A DNA stretch of 64,000 nt, taken from the NCBI GenBank assembly GCA_023391005.1, contig JAEWBS010000088.1, positions 89,614-153,613 of the forward strand. Direction: 5' to 3'. Below are positions 48,717-57,423 of the stretch, one piece after another; the first letter of the stretch is position 1; every line of letters starts with the position of its first letter. Position numbers and translations under genes: made by a program. Under the pieces are notes generated by a model. The model did not search any database, was not told the DNA's origin, and worked only from the letters and a program-made list of their open reading frames with translations. This DNA comes from Bacillota bacterium (GTDB taxonomy: Bacteria; Bacillota; Clostridia; Oscillospirales; Ruminococcaceae).

Positions 48717-50132
48717 GTGCGGCGGCTTATTCTGGCGGCCCTGCTTCTGCTGGCTGGGTGTGTACCGGCCACGCCCGCGCCACAGGCTACCACGCACTAT
48801 CCCGACGGTGTCTATCGGGGCACCTACTATGACTATTCGACCGAGCAGCTGGCCGTCGAGTTTGAAATGAAGGACCAGCAGTTCGAGGCCATCCGTTTTA
48901 TCGGCATGCGCTACCGTGACGGCGATTATCTGCGCGCCGACGCAACGCAGGCGCAGCAGGCCATCGTGGCGCAATACGAGGCGGCGGCCGACTATTTGCA
49001 CCAAAAGGGGGTCGGCTCGCTGACCGATCTTTACCAAAAGCCGGAGATTATCCCCGATGTTGACGCGGTGACCGGCGCGACGCTTAAAACGAGCGCGGTG
49101 GTTTCAGCTATCTACGACGGTCTAAGCCGCATGCCCTACAGCTGGGATAAAAATGAGGACTTTGTGTTCGATACCCCTGTTTGCGACGGGCTTTATCGCG
49201 GATTTTATTATGAGAACGGCGTTGAACGCATCGCGGTCGCGTTTGAGCTCCAGAACGGCGTTTTTACCTCGCTGCAAATCCGCACCCTAAAGGATGACCG
49301 GGGGGCGGATTATATGGAAAGCGGGAAGGCGTATGGAACGATACGTCGATGCCTTGCCCATCTTGAGAACCAGCCCCTGTCGGCGCTGGCCCAGCTCGAC
49401 GATGTCGTCGCGCGGATGCCCTACCGGGACAGCCGGATGGCCGCCATGCTCCGATGCGCCATCTTCGGGGGCTTATCCCGCGCACCGTTCCAAAGCAGTG
49501 ACGCATCGCCGTTTTTTGAGCGCTTTACTTACGCGGACGGAACCTACCGGGGACATTATTACGATCAGGGCGCCGAGCAGCTGTCAGTGCAGTTTGAGAT
49601 GGACAGGGGGCGACTCTACAATATCTCGCTGCGCGGAAAACAGGAGAATCTGGTTGAGAGCGCGCAGCTTGAGCGGTATAAGCAGGCCTGTCTGCTGCTT
49701 GAGGGCAAGCCGGTCGCCGCAATCAACAGCCTTTATCGCCTTTCCAACGAATCGTTTGAAGCGGGGGAGCTGACCTACGCGATCGCCGACGCGCTGACGC
49801 GCGGGCTGTACAAGCCCGCGAACGCCTCGCTGCTGCCGGCGGCGCTCAAAGCGGCCGACGGCACGCGGCGCGGCAGCTTTCAATCGCAGGATCTGCTTAT
49901 AGAGGTAGAGCTGTTGCTACAGCAGGATGCGATTGTTTCAGTCGATCTTACAGGGCTGAAAATTAACGACGGGCGTTTTGGAAATGAGGAGCAGGCGGCG
50001 CTGCTGTTGGCCCAAGAGCTTGCAAAGCTTGTCGGAAAGCCGCCCGCGCAGATTAACAGGCTCTATCATTGGGCGCATCCATTGGCTATTCCGCTCGTCA
50101 GCGCGCTGTGGGATGCTGTCGAAGCGGGATGA
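48717..50132 (+). CDS. FMN-binding-domain lipoprotein with four tandem repeats
   Basis: A 471-residue lipoprotein starting at GTG after AAAGGGGGGG; lipobox LAGC. It has four repeats of about 110 residues (starting about 33, 155, 265 and 375), each like an FMN_bind domain (DGVYRGTYYDYSTEQLAVEF, DGLYRGFYYENGVERIAVAF, DGTYRGHYYDQGAEQLSVQF, DGTRRGSFQSQDLLIEVEL). Only the first keeps the flavin attachment motif, DAVTGATLKTSAV; the others are degenerate. ApbE at 45179 could attach FMN to that Thr. It may carry electrons outside the membrane or act as a redox sensor for the divergent two-component system. Confidence 0.88.
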   Translation: MRRLILAALLLLAGCVPATPAPQATTHYPDGVYRGTYYDYSTEQLAVEFEMKDQQFEAIRFIGMRYRDGDYLRADATQAQQAIVAQYEAAADYLHQKGVGSLTDLYQKPEIIPDVDAVTGATLKTSAVVSAIYDGLSRMPYSWDKNEDFVFDTPVCDGLYRGFYYENGVERIAVAFELQNGVFTSLQIRTLKDDRGADYMESGKAYGTIRRCLAHLENQPLSALAQLDDVVARMPYRDSRMAAMLRCAIFGGLSRAPFQSSDASPFFERFTYADGTYRGHYYDQGAEQLSVQFEMDRGRLYNISLRGKQENLVESAQLERYKQACLLLEGKPVAAINSLYRLSNESFEAGELTYAIADALTRGLYKPANASLLPAALKAADGTRRGSFQSQDLLIEVELLLQQDAIVSVDLTGLKINDGRFGNEEQAALLLAQELAKLVGKPPAQINRLYHWAHPLAIPLVSALWDAVEAG

Positions 50133-50296
50133 CCGTCGTCTTGATATAATAGGCCGGAATGTCCCGCCGCGCATGGCTTTGCCAAGACACATGACCGACT
50201 CGGGTGTTTCAAAAAAGGCTGGCGTGTGCATCAGGCCGCGTCGGGCCCGTTAGCGTATATAGCGGCATATTGCCGCATCGACATAGGGAGGAAGCT

Positions 50297-51229
50297 ATGA
50301 AAAAAATTGAACACATCGCCATTGTTGGAATGGGCGCTCTGGGCGTCCTATTTGGCAATTTCTTCGCCGAAAGGCTCGGCGGGCAGGCGGTCACATTTAT
50401 TGCCGACGACAGCCGCATCGAAAGATATCGCGCCGACGGCGTTTATTGCAACGGCAAAAAATGTGATTTTCAGTTCGCCAACGGCAAGCAGCCTGCGCTA
50501 CCGGCCGACCTGTTGATCTTTGCCGTCAAGGGGACCGCGCTGCAAGAGGCGATCGCACTGGCGCAAAATCTGGTCGGGGAGGATACCGTGATTCTGTCGC
50601 TGCTCAACGGCATTGCCAGCGAGGCGCAGATCGGCGCGGCGCTGGGCGACCGGCATCTGCTCTATTGTGTGGCGCAGGGCATGGATGCCGTCAAGCTTGG
50701 CAATCGGCTGACTTATGCGCATTTGGGCCAGCTTTGCATTGGCATTTTGCCAACCGAGCCCGAGAAGCAGCCGCTGTTGCAAAGCGCCACCGCGCTGTTT
50801 GACCGTGTCGGGCTGCCTTATACCGTCGATGCCGACATCAACCGCCGCCTGTGGGGAAAATGGATGCTCAACGTCGGTCTCAATCAGGTGGTCATGGTCG
50901 AGCGCGGTACCTATGCGACAATTCAGAAGCCGGGTCAAGCGCGTGAGCGGATGATCGCCGCCATGCGTGAGGTAATTGCGTTGGCCGGGCTGGAGGGCGT
51001 CGGCCTGACCGAGGCGGATTTAAACAGTTATGTCGCGCTTGTCGATACCCTAAGCCCCGAGGGGATGCCTTCTATGCGACAGGACGGTATTGAGCAGCGC
51101 CGCTCTGAGGTGGCGTTTTTTTCGGGCACCGTGCTTGAAAAGGCCCGCGAGCATGGCCTTGCCGTGCCGGTCAACGAGGCGCTATATCACGCGATAATGG
51201 CGATCGAAGCGCAATATCATACGGCATAA
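50297..51229 (+). CDS. panE: 2-dehydropantoate 2-reductase (ketopantoate reductase)
   Basis: A 310-residue ApbA/PanE-family reductase. The NADPH loop is IVGMGALGVLFGNFF (about 9-22), the catalytic Lys is in WGKWMLNVGLNQ (about 190), and the SMRQDGIEQRRSEV block binds substrate. It reduces ketopantoate to pantoate for coenzyme A, though some family members reduce other 2-oxo acids. The ATG at 50297 follows GGGAGGAAG; the reading from 50204 is too long. It stands alone and has its own terminator. Confidence 0.93.
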   Translation: MKKIEHIAIVGMGALGVLFGNFFAERLGGQAVTFIADDSRIERYRADGVYCNGKKCDFQFANGKQPALPADLLIFAVKGTALQEAIALAQNLVGEDTVILSLLNGIASEAQIGAALGDRHLLYCVAQGMDAVKLGNRLTYAHLGQLCIGILPTEPEKQPLLQSATALFDRVGLPYTVDADINRRLWGKWMLNVGLNQVVMVERGTYATIQKPGQARERMIAAMREVIALAGLEGVGLTEADLNSYVALVDTLSPEGMPSMRQDGIEQRRSEVAFFSGTVLEKAREHGLAVPVNEALYHAIMAIEAQYHTA

Positions 51230-51263
51230 TTCAAACGGAATGGATAAGAGCGGGGTGCAGGCC

Positions 51264-51290
51264 AGCGGCGTGCGCGCCGCTTTTTTTTTT
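51264..51290 (+). terminator. Terminator after panE
   Basis: AGCGGCG and CGCCGCT form a 7-bp GC stem with a TGCG loop, followed by ten T. Confidence 0.93.
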
Positions 51291-51718
51291 GCGCGGCGCG
51301 GCCTCATTGGGTCTGCCGTTTTTTGGACACAGATTTGTGGAAATTGTATAGTTGCATCTTGAAATCCAGCAGCATTTCAGGCCTCGGTTATCTGCCGCCG
51401 AGCTAAAAAGATTAAAAACACCTTGCAAAAAATATTTTATAAAGGATAAAAAATCTGTTTTAAATGCGATTTAAAACACTTGCCGCAATAATTGACGCAC
51501 ACAGGCCTGAACCGGTACGGCCCGCGAGACATGAACCAATCCATTCGACAGTTTTGTATAAAACGCTACAAAAAAGGATACTAAATCCAATACTATTGCA
51601 AAATTAATCCAGTTATAGTAATATAGATTCGACAATAGATCATGGGTGTATTTAGAAAAGGAATAAAATAATGTGCGGGAATACTACTCGCCGGGGCAGA
51701 AAAGAGGATACATAAACC
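51291..51718 (+). other. AT-rich gap before the chemoreceptor, with a palindrome
   Basis: This stretch has no supported gene. It contains the palindrome GTTTTAAAT-GCG-ATTTAAAAC (51457-51477), a candidate regulator site, and AT-rich sequence likely to hold the promoter of the chemoreceptor. No box pair is convincing. Confidence 0.45.
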
Positions 51719-53800
51719 ATGCTTAAAATCAAGGGCGCAAAAAAGAAGGAAAAGATTGAAAAGGTCAAGCCGATCAAAATTAAAAAGCAAAAGCCTCCAA
51801 AGGCGCCAAAAGTCCCAAAGGGCGCAAAGGCCTCAAGATCTAGGATGCAAAGCATTGGCAGTCGCCTAAACATTATTTTTTCGGCGAGCCTCGTGGTGAT
51901 GATGGCGGTCATCGTCGGATTCATCAGCATCTTCAATATGAACTTGTTAGAGCGGGATTTTTTAGAGAGCTGTAATTACAATATCAACGCGATTATTGCA
52001 TTAAAAGACAGCAAGCTCAAGGAGGCTTCGGGCGTCAGCTCCGAGCTGCTAGCTTCAGCGCCGCTGGTCAGCGCCTTGGCCATCGACGGGCCGTACGGCT
52101 ATGTACAGGCGGTGACCCCTTATCGCAAAAATAAGGACATCGATGTTCTGATTCTTGCGGCCAACGGCAAGCAGGTCTATTCCTCAAGCGACACGATCAG
52201 TAGCGCGAAGAATGCCGATTATACGGCGCAGGCGCTCGCCGGCGCATTTAACACCACGGTTGATGTCGTCGACGGCCAGATGCTGGCGGCTATTTCCGCG
52301 GTGCCGGTTCACAAGGGCAGTAAGGTGGTTGGCGCGATTATCGTGACCAACTCGCTCGGAAATCTCAACGACGTGTACGCCCTCAAGGCGACCAGCGGCG
52401 CCGATTATAGCGTGTTTTTAAACGATACGCGGATTGCCACAACCATTGAAGTTAACGGTGTGCGACAGACCGATACACAGATGTCTCCCGATATTTATGA
52501 CGTCGTCTACAATCAAAAGGTGCGCTATTCCGGCAATACAATGCTGATGGGCGAGCGCTACATGGTCAATTACGAGCCGCTGTTTAATCTGCAGGGCACA
52601 GTGGTTGGTACGCTGTTCAGCGGCAGAAATCTGGCAAGCGTCAAGCAGCAAAACCTGACGATCACCCTTGCGGCCGCGCTGATTGGTTTGTTGCTTTTCA
52701 TCATAACCGACTTTTTGCTGCTGGCTTTTATCCGCCGCAGCATTGTTAAACCGTTGACCCGCATTGTCGACCTCTCCGGGCAGGTGGCGGGTGGCAATCT
52801 GGGGTTGTCAGCCACGCTCGATGAAGACTATGCCCACGCCAAGAACGATGAAATCGGCCGCGTGTTTTTTGCCCAGATTGAAACGGTGCGCGCGCTGCGC
52901 GCTTATATCGGCGAGATCGACCACATTCTAAATGATCTGGCCGAAGGCAAATTGGCCACCCAAATACAGCAGGACTATAAGGGCGATTTTACCAGCATCA
53001 AAAGCGCTTTGACACAGGTGCAGCAGAAGCTGATTGACAACATGACGCGCATTAGCGAGGCGTCTTCTATTCTTGCCATCAGCGCCGGAGAAATTGCAGC
53101 CTCATCGCAGTCGCTGGCGCAGGGGGCCACCGAACAGGCCGGTTCGGTCGAGGAGCTCAACGCCACGATAGACGGCGTTTATCACAATGTCAAAAACACG
53201 GCGGAGCACGCGCGTCTGGCCTCTGAAAAGACCGAGCAGGTCGGGCACGAGGTCGCGCTGGGCGACCAGCGGGTGCGCGAGATGATCGAAGCGATGAACG
53301 AGATCAGCGTAGCCTCCGCCAAGATTGAAAAAATTAACAAAACCATTGAGGATATTGCATTCCAGACCAATATTCTGGCGCTCAACGCGGCGGTCGAGGC
53401 CGCGCGCGCCGGTGCCGCGGGCAAGGGTTTTGCGGTGGTCGCCGACGAGGTGCGCAATCTAGCGGGCAAGAGCGCCGAGGCCGCGCGCGACACGACCGCG
53501 CTGATACAAAATTCGCTCAAGGCGATCTCAGCCGGCAGTGAGAAGGCGGGCGAGACCGCTAAGGTGATGCGCAACGTCGTCACCGCCGTCAACGTGGTGG
53601 TCGGCACCATTGGGGATATTTCCAACGCGAACGAGCAGCAGGCCGTCGCGCTCGGACAGATTCAGGGCGGCATGTCCCAGATTGCCAAGGTGGTCAGCAC
53701 AACCTCCGCTTCGGCTGAGGAAAGCGCCGCCACCGCGCAGGAGCTTACGGCGCAGGCAAAGTTGCTTGAGGCGCTTGTATCGGCTTTTGAACTACACTGA
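51719..53800 (+). CDS. Methyl-accepting chemotaxis protein with Lys/Pro-rich N-terminal tail
   Basis: A 693-residue chemoreceptor. Before the first membrane helix (about 50-72) it carries an unusual cytoplasmic tail of about 45 residues rich in Lys and Pro (KKQKPPKAPKVPKGAKAS). Then come an sCache-type outer domain (about 75-310), helix 2 (about 318-340), HAMP and an MCP domain with the conserved tip AFQTNILALNAAVEAARAG ... FAVVADEVRNLAGKSA. It differs from the two receptors at the start of the window. The ATG follows AAAGAGG. It is followed by a terminator and is probably monocistronic. The ligand is unknown. Confidence 0.95.
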   Translation: MLKIKGAKKKEKIEKVKPIKIKKQKPPKAPKVPKGAKASRSRMQSIGSRLNIIFSASLVVMMAVIVGFISIFNMNLLERDFLESCNYNINAIIALKDSKLKEASGVSSELLASAPLVSALAIDGPYGYVQAVTPYRKNKDIDVLILAANGKQVYSSSDTISSAKNADYTAQALAGAFNTTVDVVDGQMLAAISAVPVHKGSKVVGAIIVTNSLGNLNDVYALKATSGADYSVFLNDTRIATTIEVNGVRQTDTQMSPDIYDVVYNQKVRYSGNTMLMGERYMVNYEPLFNLQGTVVGTLFSGRNLASVKQQNLTITLAAALIGLLLFIITDFLLLAFIRRSIVKPLTRIVDLSGQVAGGNLGLSATLDEDYAHAKNDEIGRVFFAQIETVRALRAYIGEIDHILNDLAEGKLATQIQQDYKGDFTSIKSALTQVQQKLIDNMTRISEASSILAISAGEIAASSQSLAQGATEQAGSVEELNATIDGVYHNVKNTAEHARLASEKTEQVGHEVALGDQRVREMIEAMNEISVASAKIEKINKTIEDIAFQTNILALNAAVEAARAGAAGKGFAVVADEVRNLAGKSAEAARDTTALIQNSLKAISAGSEKAGETAKVMRNVVTAVNVVVGTIGDISNANEQQAVALGQIQGGMSQIAKVVSTTSASAEESAATAQELTAQAKLLEALVSAFELH

Positions 53801-53819
53801 CCTTACGCTTATAAAAACA

Positions 53820-53855
53820 ACAACGCTGTGGCCTAAGGCTGCGGCGTTGTTTTTT
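53820..53855 (+). terminator. Terminator after the chemoreceptor
   Basis: ACAACGC and GCGTTGT pair, with an inner GGCC/GGCT stem, and are followed by TTTTT. It lies 20 bases after the stop. Confidence 0.85.
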
Positions 53856-54307
53856 GAAATAAAAATATCCTTTGCTGCCGCCTGACCGGTATGCAAACGG
53901 CGAATTTAATCAGTCGGCGCGTTAGTCCTCGGCGATCTTTTCGCCGACAGCACCCGCTTGCGCGGCAAAATTTATGTGCGAAGCGCGCCGGCATTTTGGG
54001 GGAGAATCGGTATAAAACGGCGTTATAAAGCCAAATATTTATCATATACCGCCATTATTCAATTTATTGTTGATTATTACCTGCCTCAATTTTGATGATT
54101 TGGATAAAAAGCATAATTTAAATGTGAAATCAAAATAAAATTTTGCATAAATCGACTGATCCAAACGCTTTATCCGCAGGTTTAAACGGCTTTTAATGCG
54201 GTTAAGGGCTTTCGTGAACTTGACAAGAGGGTCTCAAATGAATAATATGGTAAAAGTTTAGGAACAATAAAACAGCTAAACAAAATTTAATGACAAAAGG
54301 TGAAACG
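53856..54307 (+). other. AT-rich gap with no supported gene
   Basis: I see no gene or strong structure in these 452 bases. The 3' part is AT-rich and should hold the promoter of the G5/3D-domain gene, but no convincing -35/-10 pair was found. Confidence 0.4.
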
Positions 54308-55363
54308 ATGACAGACGTAAAACGACAACTGCGCGAGGTTGTGCAATTACTGCGCAGCAGTGCAAACGGTCGTGCGCTATGGAGCTGCCTGTTGGCTATT
54401 TCACTCTCAGTGATCATTCTCTTGATTTCTCAGCAGATGAAGGCAGTCTACATTCGGGACGGGGAGATAACGACGCTGAAATATACCCTGAGCCGCGAAC
54501 CCCAGAAAATTCTCAATGACAGCGGCATCGTCACGATGGCCTGCGACATTGTAGATTTTTCAGGCTTTGAGGGTAAGATGGGCGTCATCAGTATCACGCG
54601 CGCTTTTCCCGTCACGATTCGGGTGGACGGCAAGCTCAGCGCCATGATGACCACCGATATCACGGTGGGGGAGCTGCTCCGGCAGCAGGGCATCAAGCTT
54701 GGCGAGTTTGATGAAATCAACATTTCGCCGGTGCTCTATTTATCTCCGAACGACCGCATTGTAATTAAGCGGGTGCAGATGACCACAACGGTCGTGCACG
54801 AAACCATTCCCTATGAGGTGGAATACAAAGAGAACAGTCTGGTGCGAAAGGGCCGAACCCGCACGTTGATCAACGGCCAAAACGGTGAGCGCGCCATCAC
54901 CTATGTTGACCGCGTGGTGGACGGCGTTCTGCATGCGCGCGAGCAGCGCGAGGTTGTGATAACCCGCCAGCCCACCACCCAGCTTGTGCTGCGCGGTACC
55001 TCCGAGCCGGTTTCTGATCTCGATTTTGGTGTTCCAATCAATGCTAACGGGGTGCCGGTGCGCTATAAGCAGGTGCTTACCAACCAGATCTGCACCGGAT
55101 ACAGCGCGCGAGAGGGCGCGCGCGGAGCCAGCCGAATGACGCTGCACGACGGCTATGTCGCGGTGCGGGCCAACGAAATTCCCTACGGCACCAAAATGTA
55201 TATCACAAGCCCAGATAACAGCTTTGTCTATGGCTTTGCCATCGCGGCCGACACCGGCGTGGGTCTGATGCAAAACGTGATCGACTTTGACCTGTTCTAT
55301 GAGACCTATGTTGAAAGCTGTCTCAACGGGCGTAAATACCTCAACGTTTATATTCTCGAGTAG
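54308..55363 (+). CDS. G5/3D-domain cell-wall protein (YabE/RpfB-like)
   Basis: A 351-residue exported protein. An N-terminal membrane anchor (about 27-45) is followed by DUF348-type domains (PVTIRVDGKLSAMMTTDITV, GELLRQQGIKLGE), a G5 domain (about 165-240; YEVEYKENSLVRKGRTRTLI) and a C-terminal 3D domain (about 255-345) with the three Asp pattern (AADTG, IDFDLFY). 3D domains are lytic-transglycosylase-like and remodel peptidoglycan in Firmicutes, often in resuscitation or germination. The ATG at 54308 follows AAAAGGTG; the ATG at 54290 has no ribosome site. Confidence 0.92.
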   Translation: MTDVKRQLREVVQLLRSSANGRALWSCLLAISLSVIILLISQQMKAVYIRDGEITTLKYTLSREPQKILNDSGIVTMACDIVDFSGFEGKMGVISITRAFPVTIRVDGKLSAMMTTDITVGELLRQQGIKLGEFDEINISPVLYLSPNDRIVIKRVQMTTTVVHETIPYEVEYKENSLVRKGRTRTLINGQNGERAITYVDRVVDGVLHAREQREVVITRQPTTQLVLRGTSEPVSDLDFGVPINANGVPVRYKQVLTNQICTGYSAREGARGASRMTLHDGYVAVRANEIPYGTKMYITSPDNSFVYGFAIAADTGVGLMQNVIDFDLFYETYVESCLNGRKYLNVYILE

Positions 55364-55564
55364 TATCCGCCGCTCTGTGCTTTAAGCGCGGGGCGGTATT
55401 GCTTTCCAGCGGGGGCGTTCAAACGGCGGACTATCACCGCTCGCGCACCGTGGCCTGCTGAGGGATTAGCGGCAAATCTGTTTACAAATTGCATCAAAAA
55501 TAGTCATTGGTAAAACAATGGCTCTGTGGTAAAATAGCCTAAAATGGCCCGCCTTACCGGCGAT

Positions 55565-55604
55565 GGCCGATTATACCATTCGCTTTGGCGCATGGTATAA
55601 TCGC
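55565..55604 (+). repeat. REP-like palindrome, copy 1 before the cyclophilin gene
   Basis: GGCCGATTATACCATTCGC pairs with GGCGCATGGTATAATCGCC. The core ATTATACCAT/ATGGTATAAT is the same as in the tandem units at 29641-29804. The gap 55364-55748 contains this unit and the next and no gene. Confidence 0.75.
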
Positions 55605-55678
55605 CGCAAAACGGCTATTATATCGGGGAGGCTGCACAACGGCTTGCCGCTTAACGCGGCAATCGCCTGTGACGCGCA

Positions 55679-55714
55679 AATTATGCCATTCGCTTGCGCC
55701 CACGGTATAACAAT
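55679..55714 (+). repeat. REP-like palindrome, copy 2 before the cyclophilin gene
   Basis: ATTATGCCATTCGC and GCGCCCACGGTATAACAAT form an imperfect hairpin of the same family, in the same orientation as copy 1. It ends 34 bases before the lipoprotein start, so it may lie in its leader. Confidence 0.65.
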
Positions 55715-55748
55715 GACGGTTAAAATAATGATTTAAGGTGGTAAGACA

Positions 55749-56669
55749 ATGAGTTTTAAACGAGCGGCCGCATTGCTGGCGGCGTTTTGTATGGTGCTTT
55801 CAGGCTGCGGTGGCGCTTCAAGCAGTGCGCAGCCGTCCTCTTCGGCGGCGGAAAGCAACGATGCCCCAAAGCTTGAAAACACTTGGCAGCCCGGCTATCT
55901 GCCGCAGTTTGAGGAGCCCGAGTCCGGTTCGCCGATTGTCACGCTGCACACCTCGATGGGCGATATCAAAATGATGCTGTTCCCGCAGGCCGCGCCCAAA
56001 GCGGTGGCCAATTTTGTGCAACACTGCAAGGACGGCTATTACGACGGCGTGACCTTTCACCGCGTCATCGAAGATTTTATGATTCAGGGCGGCGACCCCA
56101 AGGGCAACGGCACCGGCGGTGAGAGCATCTGGGGCGAGAGCTTTGAGGACGAATTTTCAGATAACCTTTACAACTTCCGCGGCGCCGTCTCGATGGCAAA
56201 CGCGGGCTATGGCACCAACGGCAGCCAGTTCTTTATCGTACAGGAGGATGCCGCACAGTACCCCGACAGCAACTACCGCGTCTCAAAAGAGGATGCCGAG
56301 GCGGTCATGCTGCACCTTTTGTCCGGTTCGGAATATTACAAGGCCAGCATGCTGATGAACGAGAAGCAGAAGCAGCCCGATGTCACGGCAGAGATGCTCC
56401 AAGCCTATGCCGAAGAGCTCAACGCCCAGCTGGCGGCGGTTAGAGAGCAGGGCGTTACCGACGCGGTGCGCGCGCGGTTTTCGGCTGCGGTGGACAAGTA
56501 TATCGAGGTGGGTGGCCTACCGACGCTCGACAATAAGCACACCGTTTTCGGGCAGGTCATCTCGGGCATGGATGTTGTAGACGCGATCGCCCGCGTTGAA
56601 ACCGGCGCGAATGATAAGCCGACCACCGACGTGGTGATCAAGTCGGCGACTGTTGAAACCGCCGCGTAA
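55749..56669 (+). CDS. Cyclophilin-type peptidyl-prolyl isomerase lipoprotein
   Basis: A 306-residue lipoprotein (lipobox LSGC) with a cyclophilin domain starting at about residue 70. Catalytic features: FHRVIEDFMIQGGDPKGNGT (the Arg-containing active strand) and GTNGSQFFIVQ (substrate Gln/Phe). A helical insert of about 80 residues (about 175-255) splits the fold before GGLPTLDNKHTVFGQVISGM. This insert is seen in some clostridial homologues and may act as a chaperone arm. It should help fold exported proteins at the cell surface. AAGGTGG precedes the ATG. Confidence 0.95.
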   Translation: MSFKRAAALLAAFCMVLSGCGGASSSAQPSSSAAESNDAPKLENTWQPGYLPQFEEPESGSPIVTLHTSMGDIKMMLFPQAAPKAVANFVQHCKDGYYDGVTFHRVIEDFMIQGGDPKGNGTGGESIWGESFEDEFSDNLYNFRGAVSMANAGYGTNGSQFFIVQEDAAQYPDSNYRVSKEDAEAVMLHLLSGSEYYKASMLMNEKQKQPDVTAEMLQAYAEELNAQLAAVREQGVTDAVRARFSAAVDKYIEVGGLPTLDNKHTVFGQVISGMDVVDAIARVETGANDKPTTDVVIKSATVETAA

Positions 56670-56686
56670 GCGTTTTATAGAAACAC

Positions 56687-56729
56687 CAAAACTTCCGGCT
56701 GCGTGATGATACCGCAGCCGGAAGTTTTG
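56687..56729 (+). terminator. Terminator after the cyclophilin gene
   Basis: CAAAACTTCCGGCTGCG and CGCAGCCGGAAGTTTTG form a perfect 17-bp stem with a 9-base loop. Confidence 0.93.
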
Positions 56730-56960
56730 TTATACCCTGACGGTTAGCCTGCTGCGGTGCGGCCGGCGCCGCGCATCGTTCTTACAAGACGGACTCGTAT
56801 ACGCCCCGCGCGCCACAGCGCCGCAGCCTTGGCGCCGCACAAATTGATCCTAACACGCTCAAATTCAAATTGCCTTGTAAACGGTCTGAATATAGACTAT
56901 TTACTAGCTCAATATAATCACGAACAAATTTATATTTAATAATTTTAGCAAACAAAGAAA

Positions 56961-57001
56961 AAATCCGCTCGGTTTTGTGCGTTGCGCAACCGAGCGGATT
57001 T
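56961..57001 (-). terminator. Twin hairpin A in the 56.7-57.4 kb gap
   Basis: AAATCCGCTCGGTT and AACCGAGCGGATTT form a 14-bp stem. On the minus strand it is followed by TTTTTTC, which makes it a convincing leftward terminator, but no minus-strand gene precedes it except the amidase beyond hairpin B. The gap 56670-57423 has no supported gene. It contains a GC-rich structured part (CACGGCGGC at 57093-57101 paired with GCCGCCGTG at 57113-57121) and a copy of the 17-base repeat core at 57050-57066. Confidence 0.6.
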
Positions 57002-57356
57002 CAGACTTTCGACAAAGTCATACCATGAACCTAAGTGGATGACGTAATCGGCCATCGCCGTAGGCGGGTCTTTTAATAATATACGTCGCCCACACGGCGG
57101 CGCGACGTAAGTGCCGCCGTGCCCAAAAGGCGCCACAAACGCAGGTGGCGCGCATAATCACGTAACAAATCTGGATGCGCGCCCACTGACGGTGCATGGG
57201 ACGTTAACACTTTCACGTGGGGCGCACAATCACCAAGAACCGTATTCTTTAAGCCCCTCAGGGGGTTGGGAGTGGAGGCCGTTCCTGCGCGTCAACGCAA
57301 AATAACCTCTGCGTTTAAGCACAGCATTCAATAATGTATGACTTTTTCGGCAAACT

Positions 57357-57403
57357 AAATCATCCGATCGGTTTTGCGCACCGCACAACCGATCGGATGA
57401 TTT
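57357..57403 (-). terminator. Twin hairpin B after the amidase gene
   Basis: AAATCATCCGATCGGTT and AACCGATCGGATGATTT form a perfect 17-bp stem. Stem and loop resemble hairpin A (shared CGGTTTTG and GCACAACCGA-like parts). It lies 20 bases after the amidase stop and can serve as its terminator, although the T run is weak. Confidence 0.65.
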
Positions 57404-57423
57404 TATCTCATGTCATTGGGGAA

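Noticed and set aside
57111..57305. 64-residue frame with repeated GAHNH
   Set aside because: GC-rich structured intergenic DNA, no ribosome site; the repeat reflects similar DNA stems.
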